A DNA stretch of 64,000 nucleotides from Arthrobacter sp. ISL-30 (GTDB lineage Bacteria; Actinomycetota; Actinomycetes; Actinomycetales; Micrococcaceae): contig NZ_JAGGPK010000054.1 in NCBI RefSeq assembly GCF_018613855.1, forward strand, positions 25,986-89,985, read 5' to 3'. The notes beneath the pieces were generated by a model. That model ran no database searches. It worked only from the letters and a program-made list of their open reading frames with translations, and was not told the DNA's origin. A program made the translations under genes and the position numbers. Positions 16,921-25,932 of the stretch are shown one piece after another. Every line of letters starts with the position of its first letter. Position 1 is the stretch's first letter.

Positions 16921-18219
16921 GTGAACGCATACAATCCCTCTAACCACCTCAACCAAGCCAGGATCACGGCCGTCCTGATCACGCCCGTGGCTTTCAAGGA
17001 TCCACCGCTTCTGAACACTGTGGGCATCCACGAGCCGTTCGCCTTGAGGGCCATTGTGGAGGTACAGACTGACGCGGGAGTTTCCGGTTTCGGTGAGACC
17101 TACGGGGATGCGCGCCATATTGGCCGGCTGCAGCTGGCGGCCGCCGCCCTGCCGGGGACGGACATCTTCAATATTAACCAGCTGAGAAAACGGATCGCGC
17201 AGTCATTGCAGCAGGATAATAGCCAGGGCGGCCACGGCATGAGCGGGATGGTCACCGGCTCAAGCACAGCAGACCGCGTCCTGTCAGCATTTGACGTTGC
17301 TGCCCTTGACGTTCAAGGCAAGCTCGTTGGCCGGCCGGTCAGCGACCTCCTTGGCGGGGCAGTCCGTGAGGCCGTGCAGTTCAGCGGTTATTTGTTCTAC
17401 AAGTGGGCGGGCCACCCCGGTCAGGAGGACGACGTCTGGGGTGAAGCCCTGGATCCTGCGGGAATTGTTCGGCAGGCCCGGACCATGGTAGACCGCTACG
17501 GATGCGCCGCACTCAAGCTGAAAGCCGGCGTCTTTCCCCCGGAAGAGGAAATTGCAGCCATCCAGGCCCTGCGGAACGAGTTCCCCGACATGCCGCTGCG
17601 TATTGACCCCAATGCCGCCTGGACCGTGGAGACTTCCATCCGGGTGGGCAAGGAACTGAATGGCGTTCTGGAGTATCTCGAAGACCCGACTCCGGGCATT
17701 GAGGGCATGGCTGCTGTGCGTCGCGCGGTGGAGATGCCTCTGGCAACCAACATGTGCGTGGTGAGTTTCGCCGACGTCGCTCCTGCGCTGGCGACAGGAG
17801 CGGTGGATGTCATCCTCTCGGATCACCATTTCTGGGGCGGCCTGCGTCGAAGCCAGCTTCTGGCCGGCATCACCGAGACGTTCGGCCTGGGCCTTTCGAT
17901 GCACTCAAATTCGCATCTGGGCATTAGCCTTGCCGCCATGGTCCACCTCGCGTCGGCCACCCCCAACCTCGACTACGCGTGCGACACCCACTGGCCCTGG
18001 AAGGACCCTGCCGAGGACGTCATCAAGGGCGGCGTGCTGGCGTTCAAGGACGGGGCCGTCCAGGTCCCCACCTCGCCCGGCCTCGGTGTCGAGATAGACC
18101 GCGATGCCCTGGAACGGCTGCACCGGCAGTACCTCGAGTGCGGCATTCGCAGCCGGGACGACACCGGCTACATGCAGCGCCTCCACCCCGGCTACGAGCT
18201 CCAGAGTCCCCGCTGGTGA
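16921..18219 (+). CDS. sugar-acid dehydratase, mandelate racemase / glucarate dehydratase family
   Basis: A 432-residue enolase-superfamily enzyme. The GTG start follows GAGGAG. Active-site features of glucarate dehydratases are present: the paired lysines in ALKLKAGVFPPEEE (about 199-201), metal ligands in LRIDPNAAW (Asp about 223), YLEDPTPG (about 249) and ATNMC (about 276), and the basic HSNSHLGIS (about 330), followed by CDTHWPW. It differs clearly from the GudD at 29956-31284 (for example HSNSHLG instead of HSNNHFD). It is thus a paralogue that may act on another acid sugar such as galactarate, idarate or a deoxy derivative. The stop overlaps the start of the next gene, indicating coupling. 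Confidence 0.88.
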   Translation: MNAYNPSNHLNQARITAVLITPVAFKDPPLLNTVGIHEPFALRAIVEVQTDAGVSGFGETYGDARHIGRLQLAAAALPGTDIFNINQLRKRIAQSLQQDNSQGGHGMSGMVTGSSTADRVLSAFDVAALDVQGKLVGRPVSDLLGGAVREAVQFSGYLFYKWAGHPGQEDDVWGEALDPAGIVRQARTMVDRYGCAALKLKAGVFPPEEEIAAIQALRNEFPDMPLRIDPNAAWTVETSIRVGKELNGVLEYLEDPTPGIEGMAAVRRAVEMPLATNMCVVSFADVAPALATGAVDVILSDHHFWGGLRRSQLLAGITETFGLGLSMHSNSHLGISLAAMVHLASATPNLDYACDTHWPWKDPAEDVIKGGVLAFKDGAVQVPTSPGLGVEIDRDALERLHRQYLECGIRSRDDTGYMQRLHPGYELQSPRW

Positions 18220-19232
18220 GCGCGCACGGCCCTGCGGGTCCGGAAGCCCTGCGGATCGTCGTCACTGATCCCATCATCAGTAGGTTTGAGGACAGGTTGA
18301 AGTACGACGGCGGCGCGCACCACTGGGACATGGCGGCGGCCTGGTCCCCTGAACGGCGACGCCGCGCATTGGCGGGTGCCGACGTCGTCGTCTGCTCTTC
18401 CCTCACGGCCGCGGAAGCGGAGGCTGCCGGCAACCTTCGCCTCGTCCACGTGACCGGCGCCGGCTACGACAAGATCGCCCTCCCGCACCTGCCGCCCGCA
18501 GCCGCGGTGGCCAACACGTTCCACCACGCACGGCCCATCGCCGAACACGTCCTGATGCTCACCCTGATGCTGACCCGCAACGTCGCCAGGGCGGACCGGG
18601 AGGTACGCAGCGGGCAGTGGCGGACCATTGCCACAGCTCCGGACGTCCCCTTCCACCCCGTCCTCGCCGACCTCACCTTGGGGCTGGTAGGCCTCGGCTC
18701 CATCGGCGCGGAGGTGGCCCGGATGGCCGCCCTGATGGGAATGAAAGTCCGGGCCGTCCGGCGCAACCCGGCCGCAGCCCTTCCCGAGGGGTTACAGCTG
18801 GACTGGGTGGGCGGGAACCTAGAGCTGCACACGCTCCTGGCCGGTTCCGACGTTGTGGTGGTCACCGTGCCGCTGGACGAGGACACCACGGGAATGATCG
18901 GGGAAGCCGAGCTGGCTGCCATGAGAACCTCGGCCGTGCTGATCAATGTGGCACGCGGGCCAGTGGTGGACCAGGCCGCCCTGTATACGGCCTTGAAGGA
19001 CCGGCAGATCGCGGGGGCGGGCATCGACGTCTGGTGGGGAGTACCTGCCGACGGCGTGATCCCCCCGGCGGAGCTGCCGTTCACCTCGTTGGAGAACACC
19101 GTGCTGACGCCCCACCACTCCGGCCACGCCCGGATCACCTTTGAGCGCCGTGCAGGCGACATCGCCGCCAACATCGAGCGCCTGGCCCGCGGCCTGGAGC
19201 TCAGCAACGTGGTCCGGCGGCCGGCTGCTTAG
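18216..19232 (+). CDS. D-2-hydroxyacid dehydrogenase family protein
   Basis: A 338-residue NAD(P)-dependent dehydrogenase. The GTG start is inside the TGGTGA end of the dehydratase gene (four-base overlap). The Rossmann motif GLVGLGSIGAEVARM lies at about 150-164, the catalytic arginine in INVARGPVVD at about 240, and the catalytic histidine in VLTPHHSGHARIT at about 290. At the usual place of the catalytic glutamate (DVFxxEP in most members) it reads DVWWGVPADG, so the acid residue is absent or displaced. Some members with DVWW/DVWY are known, so it may still be active. It probably reduces or oxidises a 2-oxo/2-hydroxyacid from the adjacent dehydratase step. Confidence 0.88.
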   Translation: MSAHGPAGPEALRIVVTDPIISRFEDRLKYDGGAHHWDMAAAWSPERRRRALAGADVVVCSSLTAAEAEAAGNLRLVHVTGAGYDKIALPHLPPAAAVANTFHHARPIAEHVLMLTLMLTRNVARADREVRSGQWRTIATAPDVPFHPVLADLTLGLVGLGSIGAEVARMAALMGMKVRAVRRNPAAALPEGLQLDWVGGNLELHTLLAGSDVVVVTVPLDEDTTGMIGEAELAAMRTSAVLINVARGPVVDQAALYTALKDRQIAGAGIDVWWGVPADGVIPPAELPFTSLENTVLTPHHSGHARITFERRAGDIAANIERLARGLELSNVVRRPAA

Positions 19233-19951
19233 GCTGCCAGAAGCAACTGCAGAATCAGCAGGACGCTGCCCAGCGCGGAAGCGCCGAGGGCCAGCACCCT
19301 GAGTCGCCGCGGGTTGAGGAAGCGGTTGACGTAGCGCGAGGCAGCGTAGCCGGCAACAACGGCCGGAACCATCCACAGCGCCAGGACCAGCATGTGCGGG
19401 GTGACGGCACCGGCCAGCCACAACATTGTCATAGAGATAATTGAGCCCACCATAAAGAAGGCGCTCATGGTGCCCCGTAGGCGTGGCCCCTCATGCCCCT
19501 GCCAGACGAGTGCCATGGGCGGGCCGCCGATGGACGTTGCCGTTCCCATGATTCCGGAGGCGGCGCCCGCGGCGATCAAATTCACGCGCCGGGGCCGGGG
19601 CGCCCAGCCCCTGCCGGCCAGGACCAGGCCCGTGAGCACCACGGCCACCACCACCCAGGCCAGGCCTTCCTTTGAAGACACCGCCACCAGCCAGGCCCCC
19701 AGGACACTGCCGGGGAGCCTGCCTGCCAGCGCCCAGCCCGTCCCGCGCAGGTCCAGGCTCTGCCGCTCCGTCACGGTGACCATCACCGTGACCAGCAGGG
19801 CCAGGAGAATCAGCGTGGCAGGCAACAGTGCCGGGTCGATAATTGCGATCACCGGCGCTGCCAGCATTCCCATGCCGAAGCCGCTGGATGCCTGCAGGCA
19901 GGCGGCCAGGAAGATGATCCCTGCTATGACGGCATACTCTTCGCCGGTCAC
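19229..19951 (-). CDS. TSUP-family (TauE/SafE) membrane protein
   Basis: A 240-residue integral membrane protein with about seven to eight hydrophobic segments. The pattern ITGIIFLAACLQASSGFGMGMLAAPVI at the N-terminus and AAGAASGIMGTATSIGGPPMAL in the middle (the two GxxSG..G-type half-repeats) is typical of the TSUP family, which moves sulfite, sulfonates or small organic anions. It is translationally coupled to the ABC ATPase gene (four-base ATGA overlap) and ends converging on the dehydrogenase at 18216. Export of an organic anion made or imported by the operon is a reasonable guess. No substrate can be assigned. Confidence 0.85.
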   Translation of the reverse strand: MTGEEYAVIAGIIFLAACLQASSGFGMGMLAAPVIAIIDPALLPATLILLALLVTVMVTVTERQSLDLRGTGWALAGRLPGSVLGAWLVAVSSKEGLAWVVVAVVLTGLVLAGRGWAPRPRRVNLIAAGAASGIMGTATSIGGPPMALVWQGHEGPRLRGTMSAFFMVGSIISMTMLWLAGAVTPHMLVLALWMVPAVVAGYAASRYVNRFLNPRRLRVLALGASALGSVLLILQLLLAA

Positions 19952-20973
19952 AAGGCGCTGGCAGCAGCGCCGGTCAGGCCCTTAAGGGAGTCAAGCGGGA
20001 AGTGGCATTCCGCGCTGTGCCGCCGGCCGTCAGGGGCGGTGATGACCTGAGGTTCCGGCGAGACTTTGGCACAGATGTCCTGTGCCTGCCAGCAGCGGGT
20101 GCGGAAGCGGCAGCCCGACGGCGGATCCAGCGGTGAGGGCAGCTCGCCCTTGAGGACGATCCGGTCGCGTTTCGCCCCGCTCACGTCCAGCTTGGGGGAC
20201 GCCGACATCAGGGCGGCGGTGTAAGGGTGGCGGGGATGGTCGAAGACCTCCTCGGTTTGCCCCGTTTCGATGATCCTGCCCAGGTACATCACTGCCACCC
20301 GGTCCGCTACGTGCCGGACCACCGTCAGGTCGTGCGAGATGAAGATGTAGGAGACACCGAGTTCACGCTGCAGCTCGTTGAGCAGGTTCAGGACCTGCGC
20401 CTGGACCGAGAGATCCAGGGCGGATACGGGTTCGTCGAGGATGATGACGTCCGGGTTCAGGGCCAGGGCGCGGGCAATTCCGATCCTCTGGCGTTGGCCG
20501 CCGGAGAATTCCTGCGGCGATTTGCGGGCATCGGACGGGCGCAGGCCCACCATGTGCAGGAGCTCCCGGACCCGGGCGTCGCGTTCGCGGGACGTAGGGT
20601 ACAGGCTCCGGTGCGTGGCCCAGGGCTCGGCGATGATGTCGCCGGCGCTCATCCGCGCATTCAGGGAGGCGAACGGGTCCTGGAAGACCATCTGCACCCG
20701 CCGCCGCCAGCCCAGAAGCTCCTTGCCGCGCAGCCCGAAGGGGTTGGTCCCCTCAAAGCTGACTGTTCCCTCATCCGGGGTTTCCAGCATCATCAGCGTG
20801 CGGGCCAGGGTGGACTTGCCGCACCCGGACTCGCCCACCAGCCCCAGGGTTTCGCCCCGGCCCACGGTCAGGCTGATCCCGTCCAGGGCTTTCAGTTTGG
20901 TGTTGCCGCTGGCGCTTTTGGCCACGTGGAATGTTTTGGTCAGACCCTCAATGGTCAATAGCGGCTCAGCCAT
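19948..20973 (-). CDS. oligopeptide-type ABC importer ATPase (OppF/DppF class)
   Basis: A 341-residue ATP-binding subunit. Walker A GESGCGKST (about 46), signature FSGGQRQRIGIA (about 158), Walker B DVIILDEPVSALD (about 178) and the C-terminal oligopeptide-transporter extension with cysteines (CRFRTRCWQAQDIC, about 288-301) that often binds an Fe-S cluster. The start overlaps the end of the OppD-like gene by eight bases. With the second ATPase, two permeases and binding protein it makes a complete five-gene importer in the order binding protein, permease, permease, ATPase, ATPase. Confidence 0.94.
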   Translation of the reverse strand: MAEPLLTIEGLTKTFHVAKSASGNTKLKALDGISLTVGRGETLGLVGESGCGKSTLARTLMMLETPDEGTVSFEGTNPFGLRGKELLGWRRRVQMVFQDPFASLNARMSAGDIIAEPWATHRSLYPTSRERDARVRELLHMVGLRPSDARKSPQEFSGGQRQRIGIARALALNPDVIILDEPVSALDLSVQAQVLNLLNELQRELGVSYIFISHDLTVVRHVADRVAVMYLGRIIETGQTEEVFDHPRHPYTAALMSASPKLDVSGAKRDRIVLKGELPSPLDPPSGCRFRTRCWQAQDICAKVSPEPQVITAPDGRRHSAECHFPLDSLKGLTGAAASAL

Positions 20974-22111
20974 TGCTAATCTCCTCGCTGAAGTGGCAGG
21001 CTGCGGCGCGGACTGGCCGTCCCTCCGCGCTAATGGGCGTAATCGCCCGGCTGTCCTGTGCCGGAGTAAGTCCGGCGCCGTCGGCAGCGCCCGCTCCAGA
21101 GACGGGCGGCGTCACGGGGCGGAGTGCCGGGCGCTCAGCCCGGCAGATGGCCTGCACCATGGGGCACCGCGACTGGTAAACGCAGCCGGGTGGGATGTCG
21201 TGGAGCTCCGGCGGGCTGCCGGGAATGGAGTTCAGCTCCGCGCCGCGTTCCAGGTGGACGGGTACGGATTCGAGCAGCCCCTTTGTATAGGGATGCCGGG
21301 GGTCGGCAAACACTTCGGCCACCGGTCCGCTCTCCACCACGTTGCCGGCGTACATCACAGCGACGGAATCAGCTTCCTCCGCCACCACCGCGAGGTCATG
21401 GGTGATGAGGATGACCGCCATCTGGCCCTCCTCGCGGAGCGTGCGCAGCAGCTGCATGATCTGTGCCTGGACGGTGACGTCCAGTGCAGTGGTGGGTTCA
21501 TCAGCGATCAGCAGGCTCGGGTTGAGGGCCACGGCCATGGCGATGAGGATCCGCTGGCGCATGCCGCCGGAGAACTGGTGGGGGTAGGAGTTGACCCGGG
21601 ACTCGGGCTCCGGAATGCCCACCCGCTTCATCAGGTCGATCGCCTCGAGCCGTGCCTGCTTGGCATTCAGCCCGCGGTGGATGCGGAAGGCCTCGCCGAG
21701 TTGCGTTCCGACTGTATATACAGGGTTCAACGCCGTGAGGGCATCCTGGAAGACGATGCCCAGTTCCGGCCCGGCGAACTTGAGCCGTTCCTTGGGGGTC
21801 AGTGCCGCAAGGTCGGTGCCGTTGAGGACGATTTGTCCGTCGGCGAGGTCGCAGACCGGGTCCATGATCCCGGCCAGGGCTTTGGCGGTCATGGATTTGC
21901 CGCAGCCCGATTCACCGAGCAACGCCAGTGTTTCGCCGGCCCGGGCCTCGAATGCCACGCTGTTAACGGCACGGATGGTGCCGCGGTGGGTGCGGATGTC
22001 CACGGCGAGATCTTGTACCTGCAGGACGACGTCGTGGGCTTTGGCCTGGGCGGCCGATGTTCCGGCGTGGGCTGCTGCTGTGGCGGGAGCTTGTTCGGCA
22101 GCTGTTTTCAC
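20966..22111 (-). CDS. oligopeptide-type ABC importer ATPase (OppD/DppD class)
   Basis: A 381-residue ATP-binding subunit with an alanine-rich N-terminal extension of about 25 residues before the core (HDVVLQVQDLAVDIRTHRG). Walker A GESGCGKSM (about 65), signature FSGGMRQRILIA (about 178), Walker B LLIADEPTTALDVT (about 199) and the cysteine-bearing tail CVYQSRCPMVQAICRAERPAL (cysteines about 310, 316 and 323). Its ATG overlaps the permease stop by four bases. The overlaps throughout the run show one polycistronic message. Confidence 0.94.
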   Translation of the reverse strand: MKTAAEQAPATAAAHAGTSAAQAKAHDVVLQVQDLAVDIRTHRGTIRAVNSVAFEARAGETLALLGESGCGKSMTAKALAGIMDPVCDLADGQIVLNGTDLAALTPKERLKFAGPELGIVFQDALTALNPVYTVGTQLGEAFRIHRGLNAKQARLEAIDLMKRVGIPEPESRVNSYPHQFSGGMRQRILIAMAVALNPSLLIADEPTTALDVTVQAQIMQLLRTLREEGQMAVILITHDLAVVAEEADSVAVMYAGNVVESGPVAEVFADPRHPYTKGLLESVPVHLERGAELNSIPGSPPELHDIPPGCVYQSRCPMVQAICRAERPALRPVTPPVSGAGAADGAGLTPAQDSRAITPISAEGRPVRAAACHFSEEISNG

Positions 22112-23103
22112 GGCTTTGCCTCCTTGACTGGGATGCGGGCGATCAGCCGCTTACGGGGAAGTGCAAGGCGCCAACGCTGTGCCGGATCGGTGGCAATGCG
22201 CAGCCAGGCGGCAAGGACGTTGGCAGCGATAGTAGTGATCACAATGGCGACGCCCGGGAAGATGGACAGCCACCACGCGGTCTGCAGGTACTGGCGGCCC
22301 TGCGAAACCATCAGACCCCAGCTGACGTCCGGCGGCTGGATGCCAATGCCCAGGAAGCTCAAGGACGATTCGGCGAGCATCACGGCGCAGAACTCCAGGG
22401 TTGCCAGGGTCAGCAGCGTCGGCAGCACCACAGGGATGACATGCCGCACGATGATGGCATTGGGCTTCGCACCGAAGGTGCGGGCCGCGTCGACAAATGT
22501 CCTGCTTTGCAGCTCCGCCGATTCGGCCCGTGCGGTTCGCAGATAGATGGGAATACGCGTAAGGGCCAGAATCAGGACGATGTTCGCGGCGCTCGGGCTG
22601 AATATGTATAGGACCACGACGGCGAGCAGCAAGGACGGAAAACTCAGGATGACGTCTGCAATGCGCATGGAGACGTTCTCCCGCCATCCACGGTGATACC
22701 CGGCCCAGACGCCCCACAGGGAGCCGATCAGCAGGGCAATGGCCACAGCAGGCAGTGCCACAGACAGGGTCGTCCGGCTCGCTACGACCAGCCGGGCGAG
22801 CATGCTGCGGCCCAGGGAATCGCTGCCCAGGAAGTACTCCCAGCCATGCGCAAATGTGAACGGAGCCTTGTTGGCGAACAAAAGATTCTGTTTCGTGGCC
22901 AGTTCACCCATGAGGGGGGGGCCGATGAGGGCTGTCAGGCCCACGAAGATCAGGACCAAAGCAGACACGGTGGCAAAGGGGTCCTTGAGCAGGAGGCGGA
23001 ACAAGCCCGGCTTTCCACCCTTGGTGTCCTCAGTGTTTTTGGTGGGCGGCTGCGCGGCGGCCGATGGCTGCGGTGCCGCACCATCTGTTAGTGAGCTCGT
23101 CAT
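22108..23103 (-). CDS. oligopeptide-type ABC importer permease (DppC/OppC class)
   Basis: A 331-residue permease with about six transmembrane helices. An N-terminal proline/alanine-rich cytosolic stretch (about 1-35) is followed by the OppC_N-type helix (FATVSALVLIFVGLTALIG), HGWEYFLGSDSLGRSMLARL (the conserved LGTDxLGRD-type motif) near residue 95, and the EAA loop DAARTFGAKPNAIIVRHVIPV near 205-225. Gene ends overlap or abut both neighbours in the operon. Confidence 0.93.
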   Translation of the reverse strand: MTSSLTDGAAPQPSAAAQPPTKNTEDTKGGKPGLFRLLLKDPFATVSALVLIFVGLTALIGPPLMGELATKQNLLFANKAPFTFAHGWEYFLGSDSLGRSMLARLVVASRTTLSVALPAVAIALLIGSLWGVWAGYHRGWRENVSMRIADVILSFPSLLLAVVVLYIFSPSAANIVLILALTRIPIYLRTARAESAELQSRTFVDAARTFGAKPNAIIVRHVIPVVLPTLLTLATLEFCAVMLAESSLSFLGIGIQPPDVSWGLMVSQGRQYLQTAWWLSIFPGVAIVITTIAANVLAAWLRIATDPAQRWRLALPRKRLIARIPVKEAKP

Positions 23104-23111
23104 GGTTACTC

Positions 23112-24041
23112 CTAGGCCTTGACCGTCACGGGACGGACGCGTGCGTCCAGCAGCGCGTAGCCCATGTCAATGAGGATGTTCAGGGCAAAGATGGCGACGG
23201 CGGTGAGCAGCACCGCTGCCTGCAGGACGGCGAAGTCCCGCTGCAGGATGGAGTCGATCATGAGCTTGCCGATGCCCGGCCAACCGAAGATCGTTTCCAC
23301 CACCACCGCGCCGTTCACCAGGCCCACGGTCAGGTCCCCTGCGACGGTAAGCGCCGGAGCGGCGGCGTTGCGCAGTGCGTGGTGGGTGACCACCCGCAGC
23401 TCGCCGGCACCGCGGCTCCGGGCCAGCTTGATGTATGGCTCGGAGAGCGCGGACACCATGGAGCCGCGGACGATCTGCACCAGAACGCCGAACGGCCGCA
23501 GGAGCAGGGTGGCGATGGGCAGCACCCAGGCGCTGGCTCCCGACACACCGGATGTCGGCAGCCAGCCCAGGGTGATGGCGAAAATCCAGATGCCCACGAT
23601 GGCCAGCCAGAAGTCGGGGATGGAAGCGGCAGCCATGGAGATGAAACTTGAGATGCGGTCCGCGATGCCGTTCGGTTTCAATGCCGCCCAGCAGCCCACC
23701 ACCAGGGCGAGCACCACGGCCAGCACCATGGTGGTGGCCGCAAGCTGCAGCGTTGCGGGGAAGGCCCGCAGTGCCATGGCGGCGGCGTCCTGCCCCGTGC
23801 GGAGCGATTGCCCGAAGTCCAGCCGCAGCACGCCGCCGAAGTAGTCCGCCATCTGGACCAGCAGGGGTTGGTCCAGGCCGTTGCGGGCCGTGAAATCATC
23901 CCGCATCTGCTGGGTTGCGTTCAGCGGCAGGTACAGGCTGGCCGGGTTTCCGGTCATCCTGGCCAGTGCGAACACCCCCACGATCACCACCACCAGCGGC
24001 AACGCGCTGGAAACGATGCGCTTTCTCAAGTAAATCAGCAT
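23112..24041 (-). CDS. oligopeptide-type ABC importer permease (DppB/OppB class)
   Basis: A 309-residue permease starting MLIYLRKRIVSSALPLVVVI, the typical first helix of DppB proteins. Further landmarks are the NPASLYLPLNATQQMRDDF periplasmic loop, LDQPLLVQMADYFGGVLRLDFGQSL near 75-95 and the EAA loop LARSRGAGELRVVTHHALRNA near 210-230. About six helices are expected. It follows the binding-protein gene by 28 bp and precedes the DppC-type permease by eight. Confidence 0.93.
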   Translation of the reverse strand: MLIYLRKRIVSSALPLVVVIVGVFALARMTGNPASLYLPLNATQQMRDDFTARNGLDQPLLVQMADYFGGVLRLDFGQSLRTGQDAAAMALRAFPATLQLAATTMVLAVVLALVVGCWAALKPNGIADRISSFISMAAASIPDFWLAIVGIWIFAITLGWLPTSGVSGASAWVLPIATLLLRPFGVLVQIVRGSMVSALSEPYIKLARSRGAGELRVVTHHALRNAAAPALTVAGDLTVGLVNGAVVVETIFGWPGIGKLMIDSILQRDFAVLQAAVLLTAVAIFALNILIDMGYALLDARVRPVTVKA

Positions 24042-24069
24042 GACTGTCCTTCTCTCCCCGAGGTCATTG

Positions 24070-25632
24070 CTAGCTCGCCGGAGTCATTTCCGAAACACGC
24101 AGCTCATCACCGCTGGACGAGTTGGGCGTGTAATTCACCGACTTGGCAACGCCGAGGATGCCCGTCTGGTGCGAGATGTGGGCAAACTGGACAATCTTGT
24201 CGTTCTGGTACGCAAAGATGTCCTCGAATGCCTTCTTGCGCTCATCGCCCGAAGCTGCGTCCGCCTTCTTGATCATGGCGTCAAACTCAGGGGTACTGAA
24301 GTAGCTCTGCGCTCCCGTGGACAGCATGTACTGGTCCACGGTGAACGCCGCGTCGCCGGCCTGGTTGCCGTGCTGAATCATCAGGGCGACATCTCCTTCA
24401 TCCTCCGGGAACGGCCGGACCTGATAGGTCAACTGCTGGCTGGTTTCGAGCATCTTGAGCTTCACATTCAAACCGGCCTGGGTCAGCTGTTCCTGCAGCA
24501 CCTGGGCCAGCTCGGTGATCTTCGGGAACTGGGCGTTGCGCACTACCAGGGAGATTTGCTTCGACGTATCTACACCGTCGGCCTTCGCTTCGGCCACCAG
24601 GGACTTGGCCTTGTCCAAGTCAAAGGGCCAGCCCTTCAACTCGGAGTTGTGCCCAACAATCCCTTCGGGAACCAGTTGCGCTGCCACCTGGTGCTTTCCC
24701 TGGTAGAGCGAGCTGACGATACCTTCCTTGTCGATGGCGAAGTTGACTGCCTGGCGGACCCGGATGTCATTGAAGGGTGCTTCGTTCGCGTCCATCCGCA
24801 GGGCCACGGTTTCGTTGTTCGGGTAGTCCACGCCGAGGTCCCCGATGTTGTCGTCCGGGCTCAGTCCCATGGCCACGTCCGCTTCGCCGCTGGTGACCAT
24901 CGCGGCACGCACGGAGCTTTCGGAGCGCCACTGGTACTCGGCCTTGGCGTACGCCGGCTTGTCACCCCAGTAACCGTCCCAACTGGACAGGGTGATCTTC
25001 TGGCCGGCATCCCAGGTATCGATTTTGTACGGGCCGGTGCCGATGGGTTCCCGGACCTTTTCCGTGCTGCTCGTCGACGTCGGGACCACTTCAAGGAAGG
25101 AAAGCCGCAGCGGCAGGATGGGGTCCGGTTCGGGCGTGGTGACAGTAAGGGTGGTTGCGTTGACGGCCTTCACGGCGAGGTCAACATCACCGAAGACGTA
25201 GCCCTCCACGTTGCAGCCCAGCTTTGAGTTGACGGCCCGTTCGATCGTGAAGGCTGCTGCCTCGGCATTGAAGGGAGTGCCGTCCTGGAAGTTCACGCCT
25301 TCGCGCAGCTTGAGCGTCCATTCCGTGTCGCTGGTGGCCTTCCACTCCGTAGCGAGCTTGGGCTCCAGTTCACCGCTTTGCGGGTTGCGTTCGATCAGCG
25401 GCTCGGTCACGTTCGAACGGACCACAACACCGGTGGAGGTCAGGTTCGATTCACACGCCTCCAGCGTGGGTGGTTCCTGGCTAAGGACCACGCGGACCGT
25501 ATCGGTGGCGGCGGCAGCACCGCCATCGTCCGTGTTGGCAACGGTGCACCCACTCAGGCCCAGCACCGCAACGGATGCCAGGGCTGGCCATTTGAGGACA
25601 GCGGCTGAGAAGGGCAGTTTTGAAGAATACAT
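24070..25632 (-). CDS. solute-binding lipoprotein, family 5, of the sugar-acid island importer
   Basis: A 520-residue lipoprotein and first gene of the five-gene importer. GGAGGA lies nine bases upstream of the ATG. Lipobox VLGLSGCTV (Cys about 29), then SQEPPTLEACESNL, NVTEPLIERNPQSG, GTGPYKIDTWDAG and RQAVNFAIDKEGIV. Although this family is usually annotated as peptide-binding, its surroundings (GudD, KdgD and dioxovalerate dehydrogenase) point to an aldaric or uronic-type acid or a conjugate of one. Family-5 proteins are known to bind sugars and other non-peptides. It is a close paralogue of the orphan at 13767-15344. Confidence 0.92.
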   Translation of the reverse strand: MYSSKLPFSAAVLKWPALASVAVLGLSGCTVANTDDGGAAAATDTVRVVLSQEPPTLEACESNLTSTGVVVRSNVTEPLIERNPQSGELEPKLATEWKATSDTEWTLKLREGVNFQDGTPFNAEAAAFTIERAVNSKLGCNVEGYVFGDVDLAVKAVNATTLTVTTPEPDPILPLRLSFLEVVPTSTSSTEKVREPIGTGPYKIDTWDAGQKITLSSWDGYWGDKPAYAKAEYQWRSESSVRAAMVTSGEADVAMGLSPDDNIGDLGVDYPNNETVALRMDANEAPFNDIRVRQAVNFAIDKEGIVSSLYQGKHQVAAQLVPEGIVGHNSELKGWPFDLDKAKSLVAEAKADGVDTSKQISLVVRNAQFPKITELAQVLQEQLTQAGLNVKLKMLETSQQLTYQVRPFPEDEGDVALMIQHGNQAGDAAFTVDQYMLSTGAQSYFSTPEFDAMIKKADAASGDERKKAFEDIFAYQNDKIVQFAHISHQTGILGVAKSVNYTPNSSSGDELRVSEMTPAS

Positions 25633-25932
25633 CTTTGGGTTCCTCCGAATTCGATGCTTGCGGCATCAGGTGCTCATGCACGGAACAACATTGAGTGCTT
25701 TTTGCGCCCCGCTGGACTCAAGCTAGACGACGTGTGAGTCGGGCCACAAGGATGTTGCGGCCCGTCAGCACGACGGGAAGCGGCCCGAAGGCCGCCCGAG
25801 CGGGTGTGAAGGCTGGCGCGTATCTCTGAAATCCGCGTATTTCCGCCGGATTTCCTAACCAATACACTTCGGGCATGGATCGATGCCATTTACGTGTTGG
25901 ACCAGCATGGGTGTGAAACCTAGTGTGCAGAT
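25633..25932. promoter_or_regulatory. divergent promoter region with operator-like dyad
   Basis: This 300-bp region drives the importer operon to the left and the hydroxyacid dehydrogenase operon to the right. The dyad GGCATGGATCGATGCC at 25872-25887 with its right flank (to 25903) matches the element at 13505-13536. It lies about 45 bp before the rightward start codon, close enough to overlap that promoter. An inverted motif (CCGCGTATTTCCGCCGG) is also seen near 25832. Confidence 0.5.

Noticed and set aside
20378..22546. Very long open frame (722 codons) on the plus strand opposite the ABC ATPase genes
   Set aside because: It is the antisense shadow of two conserved ATPases in high-GC DNA; its product has no recognisable domain and no ribosome-binding site.
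24040..25227. 395-codon plus-strand frame opposite the binding-protein gene
   Set aside because: The minus-strand lipoprotein shows a complete signal peptide and family motifs over the same bases; this frame is a shadow.
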